Shown: piece by piece, positions 34,205-43,556 of the stretch | How the letters are laid out: each line of letters starts with the position of its first letter | Position numbering within the stretch: position 1 is the first letter of the stretch | Source: CAIWHR01 sp963813415 | GTDB lineage: Bacteria; Pseudomonadota; Gammaproteobacteria; Burkholderiales; Casimicrobiaceae | Length of the DNA stretch: 64,000 bases | Reading direction: 5' to 3' | Assembly: GCA_963813415.1 (NCBI GenBank) | Contig: CAWEYW010000010.1 | Location: 62,001 to 126,000, forward strand | The notes under the pieces: generated by a model | What the model saw: the letters and a program-made list of their open reading frames with translations, nothing else | The model's database searches: none | Told to the model about the DNA's origin: nothing | Translations under genes and position numbers: made by a program

Positions 34205-35603
34205 CGAGGTTTTCACCGAGCCGCAACGCTTGCACAAGGTGCTGGCGTCGTGCGGTTTCGGCTCCCGCCGGCACATGGAGGAGATGATCCTCGCCGGACG
34301 CATCACCGTGAACCGCGAGCCCGCCGACGTCGGCCAGAAGGTCTCCCCGGGCGACGAGGTGCGCATCAACGGGGAGCTCGTGAAGGTGCGTTTCGCGGAG
34401 CCGCGCGCGCGCATCCTCATGTACCACAAGCCCGCGGGCGAGATCGTCACGCGCGACGATCCCGAGGGGCGGCCGACGGTATTCGAAAAGCTGCCCAACA
34501 TCGGCAACGGCAAGTGGATCGCCATCGGCCGCCTCGACTTCAACACCGAGGGCCTGCTGCTCTTCACGAACTCCGGTGATCTCGCCAATCGCATGATGCA
34601 TCCGCGCTACGAGGTCGAGCGTGAATACGCCGTGCGACTGATGGGCACGCTGACGCCGGACCACCAGCAGCAGTTGCTTGCCGGCATCACCCTGGAGGAC
34701 GGCCCCGCCAAGGTCGAGAAGATCCGCGAAGGCGAGCAGGGCGACGGATCCAACCACTGGTATCACGTGGTGCTCAAGGAAGGCCGCAACCGCGAAGTGC
34801 GGCGGCTGTTCGAGGCACTGGGCCTCACGGTGAGCCGCCTGATCCGCACGCGCTATGGCCCCGTGGCGATGCCGTCGCGCCTCAAGCGCGCGCAAACCCT
34901 GGAGCTCACGCCGGAAGAGGTGGGCGCGGTGCTGACGAGCGCGGGTATGAAGGCCGCGCCTGCCGCCCAGGGTGCCCGCCCGCCCGGCAAGGGGCCCGGC
35001 GGACAGCCGCGCCAGCAGGGCAAGCCCGGGCAACGCGCGCACCGACCCGGCGGCAGCGGTTTCCCGCGCGAGAACGGCGAAGTGAATGGGAACGTCGAGC
35101 CAGGACCGGGTGCGCGGCCGCCCGGCGGGCCGCGCCCGTCGGGCTCAGGCAAGCCGCGGCGACCCGGTGCCGGCCCCGGTCGCCCCGGCGGACAGCCTGG
35201 CCAGGGATTCGCGCCCCGCGCGGGCAAGGGCGGCGGCCAGGGACATCCACGTTTTGCGCCCAACGATCGCCAGAGCAGCGCTCCGCACTCGCGGACGACA
35301 TTGACGATTCCCGGAGCGATTCCGGAAGGGCTGCCGGGCACGTCCGGACCACGCCCCCGCGGCCCGGGGAGCGGCGGCAGCGGACCCGGGGCAGGCCGCA
35401 GGGGACCTGGTGGTGGTAAGGCATTCGGGAGCGGCGGCAGGCCACCGGGGAGCGGTGCGAAGCCGTTCGGTGGCGGAGGGGGCAAGGGGCCGCGGCCGCA
35501 GGGGCCGCGCGAGCAGCAGGTGCGCAGTGATGACGACAATCGCGGCAACCGCGCACCGCCGGCCAGCGCCCCCGTGGTTGCCGACGACGAAGGCAACCGC
35601 TGA
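34146..35603 (+). CDS. rluB: 23S rRNA pseudouridine synthase, RluB-type, with Gly/Pro-rich tail
   Basis: RsuA/RluB-family pseudouridine synthase. S4 domain RLHKVLASCGFGSRRHMEEM begins at about residue 28; the catalytic core shows ILMYHKPAGEIVTRDDPEGR and IGRLDFNTEGLLLFTNSGD with the active-site Asp, and EGRNREVRRLFEALG. From about residue 265 to the end (residue 485) the protein is almost entirely Gly, Pro, Arg and Ala, a ~220-residue disordered extension typical of betaproteobacterial RluB. I chose the ATG at 34,146 inside the 3' end of scpB; an ATG at 34,053 is also open and would add 31 basic residues. Confidence 0.9.
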   Translation: MALQQIAESLGPVRHKSSTDEVFTEPQRLHKVLASCGFGSRRHMEEMILAGRITVNREPADVGQKVSPGDEVRINGELVKVRFAEPRARILMYHKPAGEIVTRDDPEGRPTVFEKLPNIGNGKWIAIGRLDFNTEGLLLFTNSGDLANRMMHPRYEVEREYAVRLMGTLTPDHQQQLLAGITLEDGPAKVEKIREGEQGDGSNHWYHVVLKEGRNREVRRLFEALGLTVSRLIRTRYGPVAMPSRLKRAQTLELTPEEVGAVLTSAGMKAAPAAQGARPPGKGPGGQPRQQGKPGQRAHRPGGSGFPRENGEVNGNVEPGPGARPPGGPRPSGSGKPRRPGAGPGRPGGQPGQGFAPRAGKGGGQGHPRFAPNDRQSSAPHSRTTLTIPGAIPEGLPGTSGPRPRGPGSGGSGPGAGRRGPGGGKAFGSGGRPPGSGAKPFGGGGGKGPRPQGPREQQVRSDDDNRGNRAPPASAPVVADDEGNR

Positions 35604-35613
35604 CGATTGACCG

Positions 35614-35638
35614 CCGAGCTGCCGCCCGGTCAGCTCGG
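35614..35638. terminator. Hairpin between convergent rluB and enoyl-CoA hydratase
   Basis: CCGAGCTG (35,614-35,621) and CAGCTCGG (35,631-35,638) form an 8-bp stem with a 9-base loop in the 26-bp gap and over the hydratase stop. There is no U-tract on either strand, so termination activity is uncertain. Confidence 0.35.
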
Positions 35639-36439
35639 GTCGCCGCCGTGGCCGAAGTGCGGCGCCCGCTTCGCCAGGAAAGCGTTGATGCCTTCCACGA
35701 AGTCGCCGGTGGCGGTGCATGCGCCGAACGACGTTGCCTCGGCCTGCAACTGCTCGCTGAGCGTGCTCGTTGACGACTGCTGCAGCAGTCGCTTCACGCC
35801 TGCGAGCGCAACGCGCGGTCCGGTCAGGATGGCATCGACCCACACCTGCGTTGCCGCTGCGAGGGACTCCCGCGGCACCACCCTGTTGACCAGGCCGAGC
35901 CGCAGCGCTTCCTGGGCATCGAAGCGCTCGCCGAGCAGCAGCAGTTCCATCGCCTTCTTGAGGCCTACGATGCGCGGCAGCGTGTAAGTCCCGCCGCCAT
36001 CCGGCGTGAGCGCGATATTGCGGTAGGCGGATGCGAAGTACGCGTCATCGGCCGCGATCGCGAGATCGCATGCTCCGACGAGCGATAGACCGAAGCCCGC
36101 GACGGCGCCATGCACGCTCGCGATCACCGGCGCCGGCATGCGCCGCAGGTGCTCGATCGCAGCGTGCAGACCCTCCACCGTGCGCGTGAACCAGGCTTGG
36201 CGCTCCCCGGTCGACGCATCGAGCTGCTGCGCAAACGTTCGCAGATCGCCGCCGGCCATGAAGTGCGGCCCCGCGCCGCGGAGCACTACACAGCGCACAG
36301 CGGGGTCTGCGGCCAGCGCCGCCGCGTGCGCCACCAGCGCGTCCATCATCGTCAGGTCGAGGGTGTTGAGCGCGTCGGGCCGGTTGAGCGTCAGGATGGC
36401 CAGCGCACCGTCGCGATCGAGCAGGATGGAAGAGTTCAT
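35630..36439 (-). CDS. Enoyl-CoA hydratase/isomerase family protein
   Basis: Intact crotonase-fold enzyme of 269 residues. Start ILLDRDGALAILTLNRPDAL, oxyanion-hole segments HFMAGGDLRTFAQ and HGAVAGFGLSLVGACDLAIA, and the catalytic region SAYRNIALTPDGGGTYTLPR, ending FVEGINAFLAKRAPHFGHGG. It acts on an acyl-CoA, perhaps in beta-oxidation. Unlike the broken hydratase at 9757 it is complete. It stands alone between convergent rluB and the COG3146 gene upstream on the same strand. Confidence 0.9.
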   Translation of the reverse strand: MNSSILLDRDGALAILTLNRPDALNTLDLTMMDALVAHAAALAADPAVRCVVLRGAGPHFMAGGDLRTFAQQLDASTGERQAWFTRTVEGLHAAIEHLRRMPAPVIASVHGAVAGFGLSLVGACDLAIAADDAYFASAYRNIALTPDGGGTYTLPRIVGLKKAMELLLLGERFDAQEALRLGLVNRVVPRESLAAATQVWVDAILTGPRVALAGVKRLLQQSSTSTLSEQLQAEATSFGACTATGDFVEGINAFLAKRAPHFGHGGDPS

Positions 36440-36529
36440 GGTGCCGTGCGGTCGTCAGTGCGCGCCGTGGTCGGCAGCTCACGTTCGAGTCTAGCACGCG
36501 TGCACGTGCGGTCCGTTGCGCGGGTCAGC

Positions 36530-37729
36530 TCAGTCGGCGCCCGGCAATTCCAGCGTGTCGCGGAACGGACTCGAGGTTTCGAGCTCCTCGACAGTCCGCG
36601 CGACCTGGTCCCGCTCGCGCGCGCAGAATTCGGCGATGGCGCGCCTGAACGCGGGATCAGCGACCGCGTGCGCCGAATACGTGGTGACCGGCAGGAGCCC
36701 ACGCGCCAGCTTGTGCACGCCCTGGGCTCCGCCTTCGAAGCGGCGCAGCCCGCGCTCGATGCAGAACTCGATCGCCTGGTAGTAGCACGCTTCGAAGTGC
36801 AGTCCGGGGATATAGTGCGTCGCCCCCCAGTAGCGGCCCCACATCGCCTGTGCATCGTGGACGTCCAGCGCCGCACAAACGCGCTCGCCGTCGCGCCAGC
36901 CTTGCACCAGCAGCAGGTTCGCCGGCATGGTCTGACCGATGCGGTGGAAGAACTCACGGGAAAGATAAGCCGTCGAGCCGTGCATGCGGTAGGTGTTCTG
37001 ATAGCAGCGGTAGAAAAAGTCCCAGTCCGCGTCGGCGATTTCTGCGCCGCTCGTGCGCGTGAACCGTACGCCGGTCTCGGCAAGCTTGCGCCGGTCCTGT
37101 TTCACCTTCTTGCGCTTGGTGTGATTGAACGCGGCAAGGAAATCGTCGAACGAGGCATAGCCCGGATTTTCCCAGTGGAACTGCACGCCTGTGCGCACCA
37201 GCATGCCGAGCGCGGCACACTCCTGCGCCTCCGTGGCGGTCGGGAACAACACGTGCAATGACGAATAGCCGCCGGGACCGTCATGCACCCGGCGCAACGC
37301 GCGATCGAGCAGGGCGCTCCGCAGCATCGGATCGGCGGCGAGCAGGCGCGCGCCCGGTGCCGGCGTGAACGGAATCGCCACCACCAGCTTCGGGTAATAC
37401 TTCCGCCCGTGGCGTCGATACGCGTCGGCCCAGCTCCAGTCGAACACGTACTCGCCGTACGAATGGGTCTTGCCGTAAAGCGGCAACGCGCCCACGAGGT
37501 CGGCGCCGCGCCACGCGGTGATCGGTTGCGCGGTCCACCCGGTCTGCGGCGTGGCACACCCGGTGTCCTCGAGCGCCCTCAGGAAAGCGTGCGCAAGCAG
37601 CGGTTGCCCGGGCGCCAGTGCGTCCCACGCGGCGGGATCGATCGCGGCCAGCGGGACGTCATCGCGAATGACCAGCGTGGTCAGGGCCTGGGGCGCGGCC
37701 GCGGAGGGAAGGGGAGGCGATCTCGACAT
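36530..37729 (-). CDS. COG3146 (DUF482) GNAT/FemAB-like acyltransferase-fold protein
   Basis: Protein of 399 residues of the COG3146 family, annotated broadly as GNAT family N-acetyltransferase or peptidoglycan-recognition-like. Segments seen are LAHAFLRALEDTGCATPQTG, GALPLYGKTHSYGEYVFDWS, AFNHTKRKKVKQDRRKLAE, FYRCYQNTYRMHGSTAYLS and GGAQGVHKLARGLLPV, all typical of the family. The FemAB-like double-GNAT fold suggests transfer of an acyl or aminoacyl group, but the reaction is unknown. Its start has about 240 bp of divergent upstream region shared with glnB. Confidence 0.85.
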   Translation of the reverse strand: MSRSPPLPSAAAPQALTTLVIRDDVPLAAIDPAAWDALAPGQPLLAHAFLRALEDTGCATPQTGWTAQPITAWRGADLVGALPLYGKTHSYGEYVFDWSWADAYRRHGRKYYPKLVVAIPFTPAPGARLLAADPMLRSALLDRALRRVHDGPGGYSSLHVLFPTATEAQECAALGMLVRTGVQFHWENPGYASFDDFLAAFNHTKRKKVKQDRRKLAETGVRFTRTSGAEIADADWDFFYRCYQNTYRMHGSTAYLSREFFHRIGQTMPANLLLVQGWRDGERVCAALDVHDAQAMWGRYWGATHYIPGLHFEACYYQAIEFCIERGLRRFEGGAQGVHKLARGLLPVTTYSAHAVADPAFRRAIAEFCARERDQVARTVEELETSSPFRDTLELPGAD

Positions 37730-37967
37730 GGGCCGATGCTACAAGACACGCCCACGTCCAGCCGCGTGCGGCCTTTGCATGTCTCGCGAAATCACGCGTC
37801 GCGCATGCCGTCCAGCGCGTGCGCGCAAGCCGCGGTGCCTGCACGGCAATCGCGCACCAGCCGTGACCACCTGACGCCCGCGCCCGCTGCGAGCCACGAA
37901 CCCGGCTGCGCGCGACCGGCGGTTCCGTGGTCTAATCTGGAAGATCCTTCGTCCCGTGCCCGGTGCC

Positions 37968-38306
37968 ATGAAAAAGATCGAAGCCATCATCAAACCGTTC
38001 AAGCTGGATGAAGTCCGGGAGGCCCTCTCCGACATCGGCGTCACCGGCCTCACCGTGACCGAGGTCAAGGGCTTCGGTCGGCAGAAAGGGCACACCGAGC
38101 TCTATCGTGGCGCCGAGTATGTCGTCGACTTCCTGCCAAAGGTGAAGGTGGAGCTCATCATCGCCGAGGGCCAAGTGGAGCACGCCATCGAAGCGATCAT
38201 CAAGGCCGCGCGGACCGGGAAGATCGGCGACGGGAAGATCTTCGTCACCGCGGTCGACCAGGTGGTGCGCATTCGCACCGGCGAAAGCGGCGAGGCCGCC
38301 GTCTAG
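37968..38306 (+). CDS. glnB: Nitrogen regulatory protein P-II
   Basis: Trimeric PII signal protein of 112 residues. MKKIEAIIKPFKLDEVREAL is the standard start; the T-loop carries the uridylylation site Tyr51 in TELYRGAEYVVDF, and GKIGDGKIFVTAVDQVVRIR is the B/C-loop ATP region. PII binds ATP/ADP and 2-oxoglutarate and relays nitrogen status to GlnE and NtrB. No amtB follows, which favours GlnB over GlnK. ATG at 37,968 is preferred over an in-frame ATG 12 bases upstream by family length. A 14-bp palindrome GGCAGGCGCCTGCC at 38,353-38,366 follows the gene. Confidence 0.95.
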   Translation: MKKIEAIIKPFKLDEVREALSDIGVTGLTVTEVKGFGRQKGHTELYRGAEYVVDFLPKVKVELIIAEGQVEHAIEAIIKAARTGKIGDGKIFVTAVDQVVRIRTGESGEAAV

Positions 38307-38398
38307 CACTCGCCAACCCTGTGCGAGAATCATTGTCATCGCGAGCAGACCTGGCAGGCGCCTGCCCTTGATGCGGGTCAAGCGACCCGGCCCGCGCG

Positions 38399-38427
38399 TT
38401 GACCGCGGCCGGGTGGTTTGCCAGAAT
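38399..38427 (+). promoter_or_regulatory. Predicted promoter of the livKHMGF operon
   Basis: TTGACC (38,399-38,404) and CAGAAT (38,422-38,427) are 17 bp apart, about 100 bp before livK. An inverted repeat CGGGTC/GACCCG with a 4-base loop lies just upstream at 38,374-38,389 and could be an operator or the end of the glnB transcript. Confidence 0.45.
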
Positions 38428-38528
38428 CGGGCGGATTACACGACGGCAGCCACGCAACCCGCCGTCCGATAAGGCCGGACCGGCCCCCAGGCCACGGTCC
38501 GCACACGTATTCACGCCCAGGAGGATTC

Positions 38529-39680
<1,152 letters not shown>

Positions 39681-39697
39681 TCTGACGATGATGCTGC

Positions 39698-39731
39698 GAG
39701 GCCGGCTGGGGACGCCACAGCCGGCCTTTTT
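39698..39731 (+). terminator. Rho-independent terminator between livK and livH
   Basis: Stem GAGGCCGGCTG (39,698-39,708) against CAGCCGGCCTT (39,718-39,728; one G-U pair at the base) with a 9-base loop, then TTTTT to 39,731. Partial termination here would give much more binding protein than permease, a common arrangement. Confidence 0.8.
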
Positions 39732-39762
39732 GTTGCCTTCCGCCCATTCGCGTTGAGCCGCC

Positions 39763-40803
39763 TTGGACCTTGCGATCTTCTTCCTGCTGATCCAGGACGG
39801 CATCACGAACGGCGCGGTGTACGCGCTTCTCGCGCTCGCCATCGTTCTCGTCTTCGCGGTCACGCGGGTGATCTGGGTCCCGTCGGGTGAGTTCGTCGCC
39901 TACGGCACCCTGACCCTCGCGGGCCTGCAGCTCGGCAAGCCGCCAGGAACGGTCGGTCTCCTGGCCGGCATGGCGGTGGTCGCTGGCGTGATGGAGATCT
40001 ACGCCTGTGCACGACGCCGCGAACCCGCGCGCATTCCGCTGCAACTCGCGCGCTGGACGGTCGTGCCGCTGCTCATCGCGGGGGCGGGCTGGTGGCTCGC
40101 GGCGCAGAACCTCCCGTTCTGGGCGCAGGTCGTGCTGACGCTGGCGCTGGTCACGCCGCTCGGTCCGCTGCTCTACAGGATCGCCTATCAGCCGCTCGCC
40201 GAAGCGAGCGTGCTCGTGCTGCTCATCGTCTCCGTCGCCGTGCACTTCGCGCTGACGGGCCTGGGGCTGTGGTTCTTCGGCGCGGAAGGCTCGCGCACGC
40301 CGGCATTCGCGAGCGCGAGCTGGCAGCTGGGCGCGATGAACATCAGCGCGCAAAGCGCCATCGTCGTGCTGACCAGCGTGGCGCTGATCGTCGCGCTGTA
40401 CTTCTTCTTCGGCCGGACCCTCTTCGGCAAGGCGCTGCGGGCAACGGCGCTCAACCGCGTCGGTGCACGCCTCGTCGGTATCTCGCCGAACCTCGCAGGA
40501 TCGCTGACATTTACGCTCGGGGCATTGCTGTGCGCGTTCTCGGGCGTGCTGATCGGTCCCATCACCACCGTCTACTACGACTCGGGATTCCTCGTTTCGC
40601 TGAAGGGTTTCGTGGGTGCCATCATCGGCGGGCTCGTCAGCTACCCGCTCGCCGCCGCCGGCGCGCTGCTGGTCGGCATCCTGGAGGCGTTCTCGTCGTT
40701 CTGGGCGAGCGGCTTCAAGGAGGTGATCGTGTTCACGCTGATCATCCCGGTGCTGCTCTGGCGCAGCCTGTCGGCGCATCATCACGAAGAGGACGAGCAG
40801 TGA
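39763..40803 (+). CDS. Branched-chain-type ABC permease LivH
   Basis: Inner-membrane permease of 346 residues, longer than LivH's usual ~300 because of an extra hydrophobic/basic insert at about residues 65-120. Start FFLLIQDGITNGAVYALLAL with a TTG codon at 39,763 (no better start in frame). IWVPSGEFVAYGTLTLAGLQ and TVYYDSGFLVSLKGFVGAII, then GGLVSYPLAAAGALLVGILE, are the family blocks. Stop overlaps the GTG of the next gene (GTGA). Confidence 0.9.
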   Translation: MDLAIFFLLIQDGITNGAVYALLALAIVLVFAVTRVIWVPSGEFVAYGTLTLAGLQLGKPPGTVGLLAGMAVVAGVMEIYACARRREPARIPLQLARWTVVPLLIAGAGWWLAAQNLPFWAQVVLTLALVTPLGPLLYRIAYQPLAEASVLVLLIVSVAVHFALTGLGLWFFGAEGSRTPAFASASWQLGAMNISAQSAIVVLTSVALIVALYFFFGRTLFGKALRATALNRVGARLVGISPNLAGSLTFTLGALLCAFSGVLIGPITTVYYDSGFLVSLKGFVGAIIGGLVSYPLAAAGALLVGILEAFSSFWASGFKEVIVFTLIIPVLLWRSLSAHHHEEDEQ

Positions 40804-42578
40804 GTCGGCAATGGCTCATGCCGTTCGGCGGCATCGGCTACGTTGCCTTCGTGGCAGCGCTCGCCGGCGTGCCGCTGTTCATGCCGCCGTTCTGGGTCAC
40901 GCTGGGCAATTACGTCGGGCTGTACAGCATCGTCGCGCTGGGCCTGGTGCTGCTCACGGGCGTTGCGGGGCAGACGTCGTTCGGCCAGGCTGCGTTCGTC
41001 GGCGTGGGTGCCTACGCGACGGCCATCCTGTGCACCCAATTCGGCATCTCGCCATGGATCAATCTGGTGGTGGGAATCGTGCTCACGACGCTGATCGCCT
41101 TGTGCATCGGCTTCATCACGCTGCGCATGCGCGGCCATTACCTGCCGCTCGCCACGATCGCGTGGGGCATCAGCCTGTACTTCCTGTTCGGCAATCTGGA
41201 GTTCCTCGGCGGGCACACCGGCGTGACCGGCATTCCGGCGCTCAACCTCTTCGGCATCGAATTGCGTAACGAGCGCTACTTCTACTTCCTGATCTGGGGC
41301 ATTGCGCTGGTGTCATTGTGGGCGACGAACAATCTCCTGCAGTCCCGCCCCGGCCGCGCCATTCGTGCGCTGCGCGGGCAGCTCGATATGGCCGAGGCGT
41401 TCGGTGTCGACGCCGCCCGGCTGAAGATCATCGTGTTCGTGTACGCAGCGCTGCTCGCGTGCGTGTCGGGCTGGTTGTACGCGCACCTGCAGCGCTTCGT
41501 GAACCCCACGCCCTTCGGGATCAACCAGGGCATCGAGTACCTGTTCATGGCAGTTGTCGGCGGCGCGGGCAGCGTATGGGGCGCAGTCGTTGGCGCCTCC
41601 ATCATCACCCTGGCCAAGCAGGTGCTGCAGAGCATCCTCCCGACGCTGCTCGGCAAGAGCGGCAATTTCGAAATCGTCGTGTTCGGCGTGCTGATGATCC
41701 TGCTCCTGCAGTGGGCGCGGCAGGGCGTGTGGCCCTGGCTCGCGCGCCTGCTGCCCCGCGCGCCGCCGGCGCCCATCCCCGATGCCGCGCCGCTCGACCG
41801 GCGCGCGCCGCCCAGCGAAGCCGGACCGCTGCTGGAGGTGCGCGGCGCGCGCAAGCAGTTCGGTGGTCTCGTCGCCGTCGCAGATCTCGACTTCTGCATC
41901 GAGCGCGGCGAGATTCTCGGCTTGATCGGACCCAACGGCGCCGGCAAGACCACGATGTTCAACCTGATCTCGGGTGCGCTGCCGCTGACCGCCGGTACGA
42001 TCCTGTTCCGCGGCGAGCCGATCAGCAATCGTGCGCCGCACGAGATCGCTTCGCGCGGCATTGCGCGCACGTTCCAGCACGTGAAGCTGGTGCCGCAGAT
42101 GAGCGTGCTCGACAACGTCGCGCTCGGTGCCTACCTGCGTGGCGGGGCCGGCGTGCTGAAGGCAGCACTCCGCCTCGATCGCGCCGAGGAAGCACGGCTG
42201 CGGGCCGAAGCGGCGCGTGCGATCGGCCGGGTCGGGCTCGGCGCGCACCTGCATGAACCCGCCGGCAACCTGCCGCTGGGCAAGCAGCGGATCGTCGAGA
42301 TCGCGCGCGCACTGGCGGCCGATCCGTTGCTGCTGCTGCTCGACGAGCCTGCGGCCGGGCTGCGCTTCCTGGAGAAGCAGGAGATCGCGGCGCTGCTGCG
42401 CGACCTCCGGGGCGAAGGCATGACGGTATTGCTCGTCGAGCATGACATGGACTTCGTAATGGGACTCACCGACCGGCTGGTGGTGATGCATTTCGGGGAA
42501 AAACTCGCGGATGGGGCCCCCGCGGCGATCCAGCGCGACCCCGCGGTGCTGGAGGCGTATCTCGGAGGCGTTGCATGA
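40800..42578 (+). CDS. Fused LivM permease - LivG ATPase
   Basis: Single protein of 592 residues combining permease (about 1-320) and ATPase (about 340-590). The permease shows LVLLTGVAGQTSFGQAAFVG and VGGAGSVWGAVVGASIITL. After a Pro/Arg-rich linker the ATPase has Walker A LIGPNGAGKTTMF, TFQHVKLVPQMSVLDNVALG, a signature reading LPLGKQRIVEIARAL, Walker B LLLLLDEPAAGL, and the H-loop LVEHDMDFVMGL. Fusion fixes 1:1 stoichiometry. The GTG at 40,800 overlaps the livH stop; the stop overlaps the livF ATG. The damaged livM-livG at 7182 has the same architecture. Confidence 0.92.
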   Translation: MSRQWLMPFGGIGYVAFVAALAGVPLFMPPFWVTLGNYVGLYSIVALGLVLLTGVAGQTSFGQAAFVGVGAYATAILCTQFGISPWINLVVGIVLTTLIALCIGFITLRMRGHYLPLATIAWGISLYFLFGNLEFLGGHTGVTGIPALNLFGIELRNERYFYFLIWGIALVSLWATNNLLQSRPGRAIRALRGQLDMAEAFGVDAARLKIIVFVYAALLACVSGWLYAHLQRFVNPTPFGINQGIEYLFMAVVGGAGSVWGAVVGASIITLAKQVLQSILPTLLGKSGNFEIVVFGVLMILLLQWARQGVWPWLARLLPRAPPAPIPDAAPLDRRAPPSEAGPLLEVRGARKQFGGLVAVADLDFCIERGEILGLIGPNGAGKTTMFNLISGALPLTAGTILFRGEPISNRAPHEIASRGIARTFQHVKLVPQMSVLDNVALGAYLRGGAGVLKAALRLDRAEEARLRAEAARAIGRVGLGAHLHEPAGNLPLGKQRIVEIARALAADPLLLLLDEPAAGLRFLEKQEIAALLRDLRGEGMTVLLVEHDMDFVMGLTDRLVVMHFGEKLADGAPAAIQRDPAVLEAYLGGVA

Positions 42579-43354
42579 CCGGCGCACTCCGGATCGCGGA
42601 AGCCGACGCGCGCGGTGCCGGGCACGAGCTGCTCCTGGACGTGCGCAAACTGCATGTGGCCTACGGCAAGGTGGAGGCCGTGCACGAGGTCTCCTTGCGC
42701 GTGCCGCGCGGAGCGATCGTGTCCGTCATCGGGCCGAACGGGGCGGGCAAGACGACGCTGCTTGCCGCGATCATGGGCCTGCTGCCTGCCCGCGGCTCGA
42801 TCGTGTACGTCGGTCGCGATGTGTCGGCACTGAGCGTCGAGCAACGCGTGCAGCGTGGGCTGATCCTGGTGCCGGAGCGCCGCGAGCTGTTCGCGGCGAT
42901 GACCGTCGCGGACAATCTCGAGCTCGGCGCATTTCAGCGTACCCGCCGCGGCGACGGCGCATGGAAGACGTCGCTGGAAGAGGTGTACACGCGTTTTCCC
43001 CGGCTGCGCGAACGACGCCAGCAGCTCGCGGGCACGCTGTCCGGCGGTGAACGGCAGATGCTCGCCATGGGTCGCGCGCTCATGGGCAAGCCGCGCCTGC
43101 TGATGCTCGACGAGCCGTCGCTGGGCCTCGCGCCGCTGATCGTGCGGGAGATCTTCAGCATCATCGCGGACCTGCGCGCGAGCGGCGTATCGATCCTGCT
43201 GATCGAGCAGAACGCGCGCGCGGCGCTGCAGATCTCGGATTACGGCTACGTGCTCGAGACCGGCGAGCTCGCTGCCCAAGGCGAAAGCGCGACCCTGGCC
43301 GCCGACGCGCGCGTCGCGGCAACCTATCTCGGCCGCACGGCCGCGACGACCTGA
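42575..43354 (+). CDS. Branched-chain-type ABC ATPase LivF
   Basis: Second ATPase of the importer, 259 residues with an unusual ~20-residue N-terminal lead. Walker A VIGPNGAGKTTLL is at about residues 52-64, then GLILVPERRELFAAMTVADN, signature LSGGERQMLAMGRAL, Walker B LLMLDEPSLGLAP and H-loop equivalent LIEQNARAAL. It overlaps livMG by ATGA and ends the operon, about 200 bp before tldD. Confidence 0.92.
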   Translation: MTGALRIAEADARGAGHELLLDVRKLHVAYGKVEAVHEVSLRVPRGAIVSVIGPNGAGKTTLLAAIMGLLPARGSIVYVGRDVSALSVEQRVQRGLILVPERRELFAAMTVADNLELGAFQRTRRGDGAWKTSLEEVYTRFPRLRERRQQLAGTLSGGERQMLAMGRALMGKPRLLMLDEPSLGLAPLIVREIFSIIADLRASGVSILLIEQNARAALQISDYGYVLETGELAAQGESATLAADARVAATYLGRTAATT

Positions 43355-43556
43355 CCGCCTTGCCGCGGCACTGAACGGCAGTCGCGCCGGGTGGTCGAAC
43401 CCGCGGTGGCATTCCCCGGTCGCGCGCATGGTTGCTCGCGGTTGCGGCCGGACCGACAATACGCACCTTGCCGCGCCTTGCCGTAGCTGGCGACGTGCTT
43501 TGCTTTCGCGCGCTCCGGCCTCACCTGAGCCGTATGACCGCCTTTCAAGGATTTCC

